A DNA stretch of 64,000 nt from Lysinibacillus odysseyi 34hs-1 = NBRC 100172. Its GTDB lineage: Bacteria; Bacillota; Bacilli; Bacillales_A; Planococcaceae. Where the stretch lies: contig NZ_BCVX01000002.1 in the NCBI RefSeq assembly GCF_001591965.1, forward strand, positions 372,001 through 436,000, given 5' to 3'. The notes beneath the pieces were generated by a model that was not told where the DNA came from, searched no databases, and saw only the letters and a program-made list of their open reading frames with translations. The translations under genes were made by a program, and so were the position numbers. Shown in pieces: positions 16,780-25,865 of this stretch (its first letter is position 1; every line of letters starts with the position of its first letter).

Positions 16780-16911
16780 TATTGTACATTCATTATATAT
16801 TAATTTTTTTTCAAAATAAAGGCTTTAGTCATAATTCAAACGATTAATATGACAGATTATAGTCCATTTAAATTATCCAAAAGTAGGCTCGTTGCAGGAT
16901 TTAATAAACAA

Positions 16912-16952
16912 AAAGATACCTACAAACATATAGTATGTTTGTAGATACCTTT
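16912..16952 (-). terminator. Intrinsic terminator of the csaB operon
   Basis: A 19-bp stem: CTACAAACATA pairs perfectly with TATGTTTGTAG and is extended by AAAGGTAT/GTATCTTT with wobbles. The minus strand then runs into TTTTTG. It lies 8 bp past the murJ-like stop. Confidence 0.9.
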
Positions 16953-16960
16953 CCTTTCAC

Positions 16961-18496
16961 CTAATTCGATTTTACTAATTTTGATTTTAATTTTTTATAG
17001 AACTGTTCAATTTCTTTGATTTGGAACATCACATATAAAATGACCGTGCTCACTCCAAAGACTGTTACCCCTACGATGAAGGTAATCCACTTGTAATCAA
17101 AAATGAAATATTTGCTGGAAATATACATAATGAATGTCAAAACGATAAACGGAATAATCGGCTTTAAAAGCTCACGTTTATTTAATCCCGCCCCAAGCTT
17201 TAAGTCATATTTAATTGCTGCATACACAACCAGCATGATTGTATTTGTAATAGAGCTGATCAACGTTCCCCATGCGATGGAGCTTACGCCTGTACTATCT
17301 GCCATCATATACATGACTGCAATATTGACAACAAATACGTTTAGCAGGCTGAGTACGACCGGTGTCATTGAATCTCCCTTTGCATAATAGAAGCGCGTAA
17401 TGTACGTGTTGGCTGCTAAAAATAACATCGATAGTACAAAAATAGCGACTACTGGCGTTGTAATGGCCGTATCCTCAGCTGTAAAATTCTTATATTCTAA
17501 AATTACTTGGACGAGATTTTCTGCATAGAAATAAGAGAAAATCGTTACCGGGCCAAGGAGTAACAGCAAATAATGGAGTCCCTTACCGTACAGACCCTTA
17601 ATCGATTCGTGATCATCTTCTGCTTCCTTGCGGCTTAAAATCGGGTAGATAACCGTTGTGACCGCTGTAATCAAAATCGACTGCGGGAACTGCGTAAGCC
17701 TAGATGCATAGTTAACAGCCGAAATGGCGCTATCCCCAAGGCCAAGCACCAATACAAAGAAGCGCTGCAGCATCGCATAAATCTGGATCGTACCGCCACC
17801 GATCATAATCGGGAATACCATAATCCATAAATCACGCGTCGATTGCGTACGAGCAAATGATAAGCCTACTTTTGGCCCTTCTAGTTTACGATAGCCGCGT
17901 ACGAGGAAGTACAGCATGAGCACCGCACTGAAGAAGGCACTGACCCCGTAGGAAACGGGCCCAATGACATAAGACAATCCAACAGCGATAATCAGGAAGA
18001 AAATATTGTAAATCAATATCGCAAAGCTCGATAAGTGAAACTTCGAGTGTATATTCAATAGACCGCTGTACCAAGAAGCCAGCATGAGCAAGACGGACGA
18101 TGGCATCATCCAATAGAAAAGATGCTTAGTCGTCTCAAAATCTCGAGCCGAGATATCAGTGGCGTTTTCATAAAGCATGTTTAATATTGGCGTCGTCAAT
18201 GCCAGTCCAATCGCTGTCATGACAATACCTGTAATGGTAACAATCGTAAAGGACTGCTTTACAAACAACGACTGATTGGTTTCTTTCTTGTTATAAATCG
18301 ATATTAAGGCTGTTGTAAAAGCCCCGCCCACTACTAAATACAGAAAATTCGGCAGTGTATAGGCTGTAAAAATTCCGTCCGCTATATGACTAGATCCATA
18401 TTGATACCCGATAACCGCCTCTCTGAAGAATCCGAACACACGGGCCACAATATTAATGATCGCAACTGCCCCAATAATTTTCAAAAATTTATTCAT
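16961..18496 (-). CDS. MurJ/MviN-like lipid-linked oligosaccharide flippase
   Basis: A 511-residue MOP-superfamily membrane protein with about 14 transmembrane helices. The N-terminus has the MurJ-type stretch VARVFGFFREAVIGYQYG and GGAFTTALISIY. MurJ proteins flip lipid II; relatives in polysaccharide clusters flip other undecaprenyl-linked repeat units. Here it is the last gene of the csaB-glycosyltransferase operon, and its ATG overlaps the glycosyltransferase stop by four bases (ATGA). That context makes flipping of a secondary wall polymer precursor plausible; a lipid II role is the alternative. Confidence 0.87.
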   Translation of the reverse strand: MNKFLKIIGAVAIINIVARVFGFFREAVIGYQYGSSHIADGIFTAYTLPNFLYLVVGGAFTTALISIYNKKETNQSLFVKQSFTIVTITGIVMTAIGLALTTPILNMLYENATDISARDFETTKHLFYWMMPSSVLLMLASWYSGLLNIHSKFHLSSFAILIYNIFFLIIAVGLSYVIGPVSYGVSAFFSAVLMLYFLVRGYRKLEGPKVGLSFARTQSTRDLWIMVFPIMIGGGTIQIYAMLQRFFVLVLGLGDSAISAVNYASRLTQFPQSILITAVTTVIYPILSRKEAEDDHESIKGLYGKGLHYLLLLLGPVTIFSYFYAENLVQVILEYKNFTAEDTAITTPVVAIFVLSMLFLAANTYITRFYYAKGDSMTPVVLSLLNVFVVNIAVMYMMADSTGVSSIAWGTLISSITNTIMLVVYAAIKYDLKLGAGLNKRELLKPIIPFIVLTFIMYISSKYFIFDYKWITFIVGVTVFGVSTVILYVMFQIKEIEQFYKKLKSKLVKSN

Positions 18497-19593
18497 CGCG
18501 CTGCGCCACCTTTAATTGCAGATTCATAGAGGGCCAGCACACGTTTTGTAATTTCCTGTTCATCATGCACATGTAAAATGGCATTTGCTGACTCTTTATT
18601 GCTATATTGTTCTTTCGGTGTATGGAGCGCACTCAGCATTTCTATTGCTAATTCCGGTGCATTTTCAGGCTCTACAAGATGCCCTGCTCCATCACCCAGC
18701 AATGATACAAGACCGCCTACACGAGAAGCAATGACAGGAGTACCACAAGCAACCGCCTCTAATGCGACAAGGCCAAATCCTTCTAAATGGGAAGGTAGTA
18801 CAAATACATCGCTCGCCTGGAACCATTTGACAAGCTGCGGCTGCGGCTGCGGATCTACAAATCGTACATCCCCATCTACAAACGGCTGAATACTGTCAAT
18901 GAATTTCGTATCACGGCGAGAACCGATAATGATGAGCTTTACATTGCGGTCCGTCTCAGTCTGTACCTTTTCAAAAGCCATTAACAGCTCTTCAATTCCC
19001 TTCTGTTTAATAACATTCCCGACAAACAGGTACGTAAAGGCGTCCTGCTCAAGTCCGAGTGCATTACGGGCTTCTTTCTTATCTCCTGGACGGAACACGT
19101 GACGATTGACACCCATACTGCAAATCGTAATTTTTTCTTTAGGAATATGAAATTCTGTTTCTATTTGCTCCGCAAGGACCGGTCCTACTGCAATCACATG
19201 GTCGCTTTCCTGCAGAATAAGCTCCGTCCAGTTGCGGATTCGGGCGCTTTTCTTCGCCATCCGTTCGATGTCACCGCCATGGGCCGTTACGATATACGGG
19301 ATCTTAAATAGCTTTTTCAACAAAAGTGAAAATACACCAGATGGGAATACGTAGTGTGCATGGGTGATGGAGATAGATCTGCGGTGGCGGATTGCCGTTG
19401 AAATCGTCTTCATCGCCCATTTGCCATATTTGATAATTGTATTTTTTTTACCGGTCGCAGGATTATCATTCGCTGCAACAAGCACATCAACGCCTTGTTT
19501 TCTTAAAGCCTCTACCTGATTTTTGACGAAAATTCCGAATGATAAATGCTCGTTGGAAGGGTACATATTACTGATCATTAATAGCTTTTTCAT
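18493..19593 (-). CDS. Family 4 (GT-B) glycosyltransferase
   Basis: A 366-residue retaining GT4 enzyme. N-terminal Rossmann half begins MKKLLMISNMYPSNE; the C-terminal half carries the nucleotide-sugar signature SHLEGFGLVALEAVACGTPV with the EX7E pair. The acceptor and donor cannot be read from sequence. It overlaps csaB by 26 bases upstream and the flippase by four bases downstream, so all three are co-translated. This suggests it adds a sugar to the polymer that CsaB modifies. Confidence 0.9.
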   Translation of the reverse strand: MKKLLMISNMYPSNEHLSFGIFVKNQVEALRKQGVDVLVAANDNPATGKKNTIIKYGKWAMKTISTAIRHRRSISITHAHYVFPSGVFSLLLKKLFKIPYIVTAHGGDIERMAKKSARIRNWTELILQESDHVIAVGPVLAEQIETEFHIPKEKITICSMGVNRHVFRPGDKKEARNALGLEQDAFTYLFVGNVIKQKGIEELLMAFEKVQTETDRNVKLIIIGSRRDTKFIDSIQPFVDGDVRFVDPQPQPQLVKWFQASDVFVLPSHLEGFGLVALEAVACGTPVIASRVGGLVSLLGDGAGHLVEPENAPELAIEMLSALHTPKEQYSNKESANAILHVHDEQEITKRVLALYESAIKGGAAR

Positions 19594-20734
19594 TTGCCTT
19601 CACTGCCTTTATCATCAATTGTTTACCTCGCATTGCTTCATCATGAAGTTGTTTTGAAGTTATTTTTGTTTTTTCCACGACAGCAGGCCAGTCCGCTTCC
19701 ATCGTGTTATAGATTTTCAATAAAATATCAGATTCATTCGTAATTTCCTCTATCGAACAACAACGCTTTTCCTGACCGATTAGTTTCATAAAATCGGTTA
19801 CCTTCTGATGATATGAAATCGCTATAATCGGTGTTGCTGAGTCTGTGGCCAAAATAAGGGAATGCAGGCGGGTACCGATAATCAGGTCTTGTTTTGATGT
19901 AATATCAATCAATGCGTTTGGCTTTAAGTTTTGGTCGATGATGGTTGTCTTTTTTGCATACTGCATTTTTTTCTGGATATCCTTTGTTACTGTGACATCC
20001 TGCGGATATTTCGTAGCAAAAAAAGTAATTTCTATATTTTTGTTTTCTACTAGGCGGTCAAGATTTGCTGCCATACTTGTAACATACGAGTCATATTTTT
20101 CTAAATCTCCTGATGGCCAGTAGTTCGCATTGTACATCGGAACCGCTGAAATACCGATTTTCTTCGGTGCTTCTGCATGTGCCTGCTTCGGGCGGTGCAA
20201 TGTAAACGCCGGATCTCCAATGACCTGAATTGGCTTTCTTACACCGAGGCGCTCTAGTAATTGTTTAGACTGCGGGTCGCGAACTGAAACATTTTCGGCA
20301 AAACGACACATCATACGAATCATAAGCTTTCCTGTTATCGTATCAAGAGGCCCCGCCCCGCATCCGTAAATAATGTAAGGAATATTGCAGTGCTTCGCCA
20401 TTAACGCATATGTACTATACAGATGTGCCTCACGCCGGTAAAAATCCATCAAGAGTCCGCCTCCGCCGATAATGAGCAGGTCGAACTTGGTTACATACTT
20501 TTTATTCGTCTGATACGTTTTATAAAAGGTTTTATACAAATTGCTGTTTCGATAATACAGCGGGTAGCTTTGGACACCGTACTGCTCGGATGTCTGCTGC
20601 GTATTATTACTAAATACCGTAATATCCGCGCTATTTACGGAAAATGTTTGTTTTACCTGTTCGATCAGGCCATATAATATCGATTCATCACCGTTATTAT
20701 CATTTCCGTAATTTCCTACGATTCCGATTTTCAT
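19568..20734 (-). CDS. csaB: Polysaccharide pyruvyl transferase CsaB
   Basis: A 388-residue cytoplasmic polysaccharide pyruvyl transferase. N-terminus KIGIVGNYGNDNNGDESIL is the typical GT-B-like start of the CsaB family; LLIIGGGGLLMDFYRRE and the C-terminal histidine-containing IGTRLHSLILA are also characteristic. CsaB adds ketal pyruvate to the secondary cell wall polysaccharide, making the ligand bound by SLH domains. Eight SLH proteins are encoded in the next 28 kb, which strongly supports this role. It is the first gene of a three-gene operon with an extended -10 promoter directly upstream. AAAGGATG precedes the ATG. Confidence 0.93.
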   Translation of the reverse strand: MKIGIVGNYGNDNNGDESILYGLIEQVKQTFSVNSADITVFSNNTQQTSEQYGVQSYPLYYRNSNLYKTFYKTYQTNKKYVTKFDLLIIGGGGLLMDFYRREAHLYSTYALMAKHCNIPYIIYGCGAGPLDTITGKLMIRMMCRFAENVSVRDPQSKQLLERLGVRKPIQVIGDPAFTLHRPKQAHAEAPKKIGISAVPMYNANYWPSGDLEKYDSYVTSMAANLDRLVENKNIEITFFATKYPQDVTVTKDIQKKMQYAKKTTIIDQNLKPNALIDITSKQDLIIGTRLHSLILATDSATPIIAISYHQKVTDFMKLIGQEKRCCSIEEITNESDILLKIYNTMEADWPAVVEKTKITSKQLHDEAMRGKQLMIKAVKANEKAINDQ

Positions 20735-20769
20735 GAAACTACATCCTTTAAATATTTTTTAATACAGAG

Positions 20770-20778
20770 ATTATAGCA
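20770..20778 (-). promoter_or_regulatory. Extended -10 promoter of the csaB operon
   Basis: The minus strand reads TGCTATAAT about 36 bp before the csaB start. The same extended -10 sequence precedes tagO. No good -35 was seen. Confidence 0.6.
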
Positions 20779-20803
20779 TAGAAGCTGAATAGAAATAAGA
20801 AAA

Positions 20804-20835
20804 AGCGCATTTGCCCTCTCACTGTGGCATGCGCT
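20804..20835 (-). terminator. Second hairpin terminator upstream of csaB
   Basis: AGCGCAT and ATGCGCT form the outer stem with GCC/GGC inside; the minus strand then reads TTTTTCTT. It separates csaB from upstream transcription. Confidence 0.75.
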
Positions 20836-20937
20836 AAAAGAGTCAGCAGCGCGTTTTATAGATATAGAGATGATAAACCGCCATCACACTGGATCGTTTC
20901 TTCATGCTGCACATGACTACTTTCTTCTTTTTAAAAT

Positions 20938-20968
20938 AGGAACCCCATTCGTTCAGAATGAGATTCCT
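20938..20968 (-). terminator. Terminator of the NAGPA-SLH gene
   Basis: On the minus strand AGGAATCTCATTC pairs with GAATGGGGTTCCT (two wobble or mismatch positions), then TATTTT. It lies 43 bp beyond the stop. Confidence 0.75.
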
Positions 20969-21010
20969 ATTTATATCTTTATTTCTGCAGGCAGGCTGCT
21001 TTTTTCCCTG

Positions 21011-23257
21011 TTAGTTTAGCACACGGTATAAGAACAGACCGAAATGCATGCGTGTAATGGATTCATAAGGTTTGAAGAGATTATTTCCATACCCCGTCGT
21101 AATATTATTTGCTGCTAGTGCCTGAACAAACTCATATTCCCAGCTTGTTTTTGGTACATCGGTAAATTGGATGTTCGATACGCCTTTTAATTTAAATGCG
21201 TTAGCAACGATTTTTGCCATTTGTGCACGTGTTAAATAGCTGTTCGGGTTGTATGCACCGTTTACTCCGCTGATAATTCCTGCGTTTTGCACAGCAGCAA
21301 TTTCTTTATAGTATTGGTGGCTTGGTGTTACGTCTTTGAAGCCCGGATCCTTCACCTTCGTTGTATCAAGGCCAAGCACGCGGCTGATAATAACTGCTGC
21401 ATGGGCACGTGATAGTGTCTGGTTCGGCTTGAATGTCCCATCCCCATAGCCTGTTACATATTTTTTATCTACCAGGAATTTTACTTCCTTGGCATAGATG
21501 TAATCTGCCGGGATGTCTGTGAACAATGCTGCCCCTTTTACCGTTACAGGGAAGCTTGCCGTTTTCGATCCAAGTTTCGCAACGATGCTTCCTTGTCCTT
21601 CTTTTGTTGCTGTAAACTGGCCGCTGCTGGAAATAGAACCAATACCGCCTTCTACAGACCATTTCACCTGATCTGCGTTATAGATAATCGGCTTACCTGC
21701 ATCATCTAATGCTGAAATGCTGTAAGCAGCGGACTGCTTCACTCCAAGTGTTTTTGTGCCGCTGATTGTCAGTGTAGATGGACCATCGACTACCTTCACC
21801 GGGAAGGACTGGATGACTTTGCCGTTATGCGCCATGTAAAGACGATCATCACCGGCTTTTGTCGTTGTAAAGCTATAGCCGCTCACCTGCAATGTACCAT
21901 TTTGCGAGCTGAAGCTCATCGTACCGTTTGCAATCGGCAGCGGATTATAATACTGATCGAGTACATACTGCACATTAATAGTAGACGTCGTACCGACCAG
22001 CATTGTTCCTACATTATTTCGTGTATATTTGATTGTTGCTGCCTCACTTGTAGGTGCTGTACTTACTGCCTGTAAAATAGCATTTACTGCACGCTCCGAG
22101 CCGGCTGCTGGAACATTTGCCAAGACAACATTATTGCTGCCGTATTTACGGATACCCATCGTTGTCGAACCGCCGCCATCCAGATTGATCGCTGTGTCGA
22201 CACCAAGGCGGATTAAATAATCGGCAAGCTGCGACATATTCATCCCTGGGCTTTTCGACTGTTTACCGTCTACTGTGACAAAATGGACGGTTTTCTTGTC
22301 TTTACTAATACCGACAACTGTCCGTGCTGTTACTTCCTTTGCACGGGGGCTTGATGTACTCATCATAATATAAGGCTGCCCGTTACGGACAAGCATTGGG
22401 CCTGATGCCACGATAAACTGTGCATTGTTCCATTGTGAATCAATCGAGAAATTTACCGACACATCTGTACCAGGAGTCAATTTTTGCAATTTTGCATTCA
22501 ACGGAGATGCCCCTTGTACTGAGATGACAAAACCGTTTTCCGGAATTTTGCTCACGCTTTGCCCATATGGCAGTACCTGCACGACCTTCCCGGAAATTGT
22601 ATCGCCAAAGTGGATATTACGCGTGCTTGTTCCGGCATCCACCACGATTTCATAGCCGTACTGGTTTGAATTTGTACCGGGTTTATAAAATTCCGGTGTG
22701 AAAAGGATTGTTTCCTGATTGTTACGCTCACGGTTCATACCATTTAACTGAAGCGTCTCACCATTTGCCGTCAGGTTCACATCAAAATCAAAGTAATCAA
22801 TAACCGCTTCACCGTTCTCCTTCATACCAAAGGCAGTCGGTACGTTCATATATTCACTTGATCCGTTCGAAACGATTCCTCCATTAATGATCCGGTTATT
22901 TTGTGCAATTAAAAATAACGGATAGCCTTCTCCCATATTAAAGAAAGCTGCGTTTACCGCACCAACAACACGATTACCTTCTGTAGAGTTCTTCGTAGCA
23001 AGTGCTGTTGTACGAATCCGCGATGCGAATGGATCTGGCATTCCTAAGGTTACATTCGTATAAGCATCATTCAGATTAATCGATAAATGATTAATGGAAT
23101 TGGTATTGCTGCTTTTATATGTATAGTTGTTATACATGACCCCGCTTGAGAGCGGATATTGCTCATTTATAGTTTGAAATGCAAAAGCGGGGCCCGCCTG
23201 TGCAAGGACAATGACAAGTGCAACCATGAAAGTTATTAATCTACTTGTTTTCTTCAT
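21011..23257 (-). CDS. SLH-anchored phosphodiester glycosidase (NAGPA/DUF2233 domain)
   Basis: A 748-residue exported protein. Signal peptide about 1-26 (ending GPAFAF). Residues about 85-400 form a NAGPA domain: VGAVNAAFFNMGEGYPL, RTVVGISKDKKTVHFVTVDG and the signature INLDGGGSTTM. Residues about 405-565 are Ig/Big_2-like (GQGSIVAKLGSKTASFPVTV). Three C-terminal SLH repeats (about 570-748) follow, each with an SRAHAAVI- or TRAQMAKI-type motif. NAGPA enzymes remove sugars alpha-linked through phosphodiesters, so a wall-polymer phosphodiester is a plausible substrate. This is inferred; the known enzyme family acts on GlcNAc-1-phosphodiesters. Confidence 0.9.
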   Translation of the reverse strand: MKKTSRLITFMVALVIVLAQAGPAFAFQTINEQYPLSSGVMYNNYTYKSSNTNSINHLSINLNDAYTNVTLGMPDPFASRIRTTALATKNSTEGNRVVGAVNAAFFNMGEGYPLFLIAQNNRIINGGIVSNGSSEYMNVPTAFGMKENGEAVIDYFDFDVNLTANGETLQLNGMNRERNNQETILFTPEFYKPGTNSNQYGYEIVVDAGTSTRNIHFGDTISGKVVQVLPYGQSVSKIPENGFVISVQGASPLNAKLQKLTPGTDVSVNFSIDSQWNNAQFIVASGPMLVRNGQPYIMMSTSSPRAKEVTARTVVGISKDKKTVHFVTVDGKQSKSPGMNMSQLADYLIRLGVDTAINLDGGGSTTMGIRKYGSNNVVLANVPAAGSERAVNAILQAVSTAPTSEAATIKYTRNNVGTMLVGTTSTINVQYVLDQYYNPLPIANGTMSFSSQNGTLQVSGYSFTTTKAGDDRLYMAHNGKVIQSFPVKVVDGPSTLTISGTKTLGVKQSAAYSISALDDAGKPIIYNADQVKWSVEGGIGSISSSGQFTATKEGQGSIVAKLGSKTASFPVTVKGAALFTDIPADYIYAKEVKFLVDKKYVTGYGDGTFKPNQTLSRAHAAVIISRVLGLDTTKVKDPGFKDVTPSHQYYKEIAAVQNAGIISGVNGAYNPNSYLTRAQMAKIVANAFKLKGVSNIQFTDVPKTSWEYEFVQALAANNITTGYGNNLFKPYESITRMHFGLFLYRVLN

Positions 23258-23402
23258 TTTTCTTTCCTTTCTTTTTTAATACCTTTTTAGGATAACAAAC
23301 TATGTAAAAAAATTCTATGTTTCCTCAGAATGTGTCGACTTTTGACCTATATAATATATCTCCCGTATAGCAGGATGACCGCTGCTCTAGCAAGCTTTTT
23401 CT

Positions 23403-23434
23403 TTGACAGGAAGTGATTCCATTTTCTGTAGTAT
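23403..23434 (+). promoter_or_regulatory. Weak candidate promoter for the structured RNA
   Basis: TTGACA at 23403 and TAGTAT at 23429 are separated by 20 bp, longer than the optimal 17. Other spacings give poor -10 boxes. It lies 40 bp before the structured RNA. Confidence 0.3.
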
Positions 23435-23473
23435 TTAACCCTTTACTATAAGTGGGGATAACAAGCTATTCTT

Positions 23474-23623
23474 ATAGGAAGGTGATTGGAATGGCGTCTG
23501 GCGGCTCCTTGAGGATGAGAATGTGCGGAAAATCCAATAGTCTCGGGGTCCACCCCGGAAACTATTTAGTTGGAGCCGTATCCCCGGGAAAGCGTCCAGC
23601 CAACGTGGAAATCAACCACCTAT
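23474..23623 (+). ncRNA. Candidate structured RNA or riboswitch-like leader, family not recognised
   Basis: A GC-rich 150-nt block in an AT-rich intergenic gap, ending 135 nt before a plus-strand SLH glucosaminidase. The ends pair: ATAGG/CCTAT, GGT/ACC and GATT/AATC (23474-23487 with 23610-23623). Inside, CGGCTCC (23502) pairs with GGAGCCG (23572). A nested hairpin has AATAGT/ACTATT (23536, 23561) and CGGGGT/ACCCCG (23544, 23552). A T7 run follows at 23638. Several known classes (c-di-AMP, cobalamin, c-di-GMP, T-box, M-box) were compared by eye and do not fit. It could be a cis leader or an independent RNA. Confidence 0.55.
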
Positions 23624-23758
23624 TAAGGCGATGAATCTTTTTTTATAGAAAATAGACTCTGTACAAGAATATTCTATATAGATGTATATCCTATTTCCTC
23701 TTTTACTAGAAAATAGTTTTTGGTACTATAAACTTATGAAAGAAGGAGGAAATAGAGA

Positions 23759-25657
23759 ATGAAAAAGCTGTTACTGTTCCCCATTGTCCTATTGCTCATG
23801 GTTTCGTTCACTTTCTCGGCTCACGCTGCAGACGATGTAACCGGTACTTACCATGAAAAAAGTCTGCGTTATTTAATATTAAAAGGAGCCTTAACTCCTG
23901 ATAGTAAAGGAAACTATTATCCTAATAATATGGTAACGCGTGCAGAATTTGCACACTATTTAGCAGTCACATTAAATCTACCAAATGCAGAGTCTGTGAA
24001 AGATTTTGAAGATGTTCCGAAAAACTCACCTTATTATGCATCTATCCAAAAGGCAGCCGCTGCTGATATCGTGACAGGCTATGGCGGAAAGACATTTAAC
24101 CCAAATGCCACGATTAGCCGTGTTCATATGGCTGTTATGATTGAGCGTGCATTAAGTTATTTGAAAGTGTCTGTTGATACACCAAACCCGACGGCCTTCA
24201 AGGATCAATCGCAAATTTTGCCTGAGTACCGCCATGCTGTTGCGGTCGGCGCCCATTTGGATATCATTAAAGGTACACCAATGAAAGACGGCACATACTT
24301 CTACCCTGCGCAGAATACAAACCGTGCCCAAACTGCAACATTTATCTATCGCTTGAATGAATATTTAGGAGACCCTGATACGAAATTTGATGTGTATGAG
24401 ATTAAAGCCATTCAAAATAAAGAACTTGTCTCTACAGGAAAAACATCAGTTTCCTATGATGCCCTTTATAATCAACTAACAGATCAGAATACACAGGTCA
24501 TTACAAAAGGCGACAAAATCGTTTATATGAAATCAGGTCTTGGCTACGTGGTTTCAAACAAGTACATTGCCCTGCCATCAGAAACAGCTGGCGACAAAAT
24601 TGCTGTTGCAGCAGCTACGGAAATGCAGTATTCCGGCAGTGACGGCAAAAATGTCCGCGTAAATCTAGCGGGCCAAATTGGTACTGTATCAGTAGATGAT
24701 GTCACATTGATTCCGTTTGCTACTTCAAAAGGGCGTTCTTACTATAAGAATGAGGGCGGCGAATTACGTCATTATTTAGTGAATACAGAAGGAAAAGTGA
24801 CAGGCAGCTATACATCCGGCAAGGCCCCTGCCCAAATGAACAGCGGTGCAGCCTACTATAGCTGGGACGGGATTTATTTCTCAGGAAATGGCGAATCTTT
24901 TACTTACTATAACTATTATCAGTTCTTGCCGATTTACTCTAAAACGCATTATACCGCTGAAGAGCTGGACCGTTATATCAACTACGCGCTGGCTGAACGG
25001 GAAAAAGTAAGCTCAAAGTATGCGAATGCGACAAAAATCAGCAAGCTTGTCGGTCTCGGCTCGACACTTAAGAAAATGGAAGAACAGTATAATGTCAATG
25101 CATTGATGGTACTGGCACTTGCCTTCCACGAAAGCGATTTCGGTATGAGTGACCATGCGCAAAAGCTGAATAATTTATTCGGCCTATATGTATACGATAC
25201 AAATCCGTTAAATAAAAAGTTCGATTCTGTTGAGGCAAATATTCTTGAATATATTAACCAGTTCATCTGGAAAAATTACATTCCTGCCAACGCATCATTT
25301 GCTCACGGTGCGGTATTCGGCTCCAAAGCAATCGGCATTAATGTAAAATATGCTTCAGATCCATATTGGGGTGCAAAAGCAGCGGGTCATTTCTACCGTG
25401 CTGATCAATACCTTGGCTTCAAGGATGCAAACAACCCTTATACAATCGGCCTAACGACAACAGTCGGCCTGAATATCCGTACAGTTGCTACAACAGTTAA
25501 TAACTCACCGCTGTATACGTATAACCGGAAAAATCTACCGATTATTATCACAAGTGACCATCTAGCAGACTGGTACGAAATTATCGGCGAACAAAAAGGC
25601 CTGCCAGTTGGGTATGTTAACAAGCAATACGTAAATATTTTGCAAACAACGAAATAA
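23759..25657 (+). CDS. SLH-anchored GH73 endo-beta-N-acetylglucosaminidase
   Basis: A 632-residue exported autolysin. Signal peptide about 1-24, three N-terminal SLH repeats (about 27-200), a linker of about 200 residues without a clear domain, and a GH73/LytG-type glucosaminidase domain (about 400-560). The catalytic Glu is Glu458 in LAFHESDFGMS. The C-terminal 70 residues look like an SH3-type domain (GLNIRTVATT, ADWYEIIGEQ). It would cut the glycan strands of peptidoglycan, held to the wall by pyruvylated polymer. AAGGAGG lies before the ATG. Upstream is the structured RNA; a terminator follows the stop. Confidence 0.92.
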   Translation: MKKLLLFPIVLLLMVSFTFSAHAADDVTGTYHEKSLRYLILKGALTPDSKGNYYPNNMVTRAEFAHYLAVTLNLPNAESVKDFEDVPKNSPYYASIQKAAAADIVTGYGGKTFNPNATISRVHMAVMIERALSYLKVSVDTPNPTAFKDQSQILPEYRHAVAVGAHLDIIKGTPMKDGTYFYPAQNTNRAQTATFIYRLNEYLGDPDTKFDVYEIKAIQNKELVSTGKTSVSYDALYNQLTDQNTQVITKGDKIVYMKSGLGYVVSNKYIALPSETAGDKIAVAAATEMQYSGSDGKNVRVNLAGQIGTVSVDDVTLIPFATSKGRSYYKNEGGELRHYLVNTEGKVTGSYTSGKAPAQMNSGAAYYSWDGIYFSGNGESFTYYNYYQFLPIYSKTHYTAEELDRYINYALAEREKVSSKYANATKISKLVGLGSTLKKMEEQYNVNALMVLALAFHESDFGMSDHAQKLNNLFGLYVYDTNPLNKKFDSVEANILEYINQFIWKNYIPANASFAHGAVFGSKAIGINVKYASDPYWGAKAAGHFYRADQYLGFKDANNPYTIGLTTTVGLNIRTVATTVNNSPLYTYNRKNLPIIITSDHLADWYEIIGEQKGLPVGYVNKQYVNILQTTK

Positions 25658-25663
25658 ACTGCC

Positions 25664-25693
25664 ACTCCCCTCTTTTATAGAGGGGAGTTTTTA
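25664..25693 (+). terminator. Intrinsic terminator of the GH73-SLH gene
   Basis: ACTCCCCTC pairs with GAGGGGAGT around a seven-base loop, followed by TTTTT. Confidence 0.93.
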
Positions 25694-25697
25694 GTAG

Positions 25698-25730
25698 ATT
25701 GCGCGAATTGGGACGGGTATTGCGCGATTC
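25698..25730. repeat. Two-unit array, 21-bp period, ATTGCGCGAA core
   Basis: Near-identical cores ATTGCGCGAATT (25698) and ATTGCGCGATTC (25719), spaced 21 bp, five bases beyond the terminator T-tract. Confidence 0.65.
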
Positions 25731-25865
25731 ACTTCTTTAGTCCTGAATTTTATAGCACTTTATTTAAATTTCTCTTCCTATTTAACCTAACCTATTAAAA
25801 AAGCCTTTAACTTTTCCTATTCCAATACGATAAACAAGTAATCTATCTTAAAGGAGGCGTATATT

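Noticed and set aside
23474-23623. A known riboswitch (c-di-AMP, cobalamin, c-di-GMP, M-box, lysine or T-box)
   Set aside because: Conserved core motifs of these classes were looked for by eye and not found, so the RNA is left unassigned.
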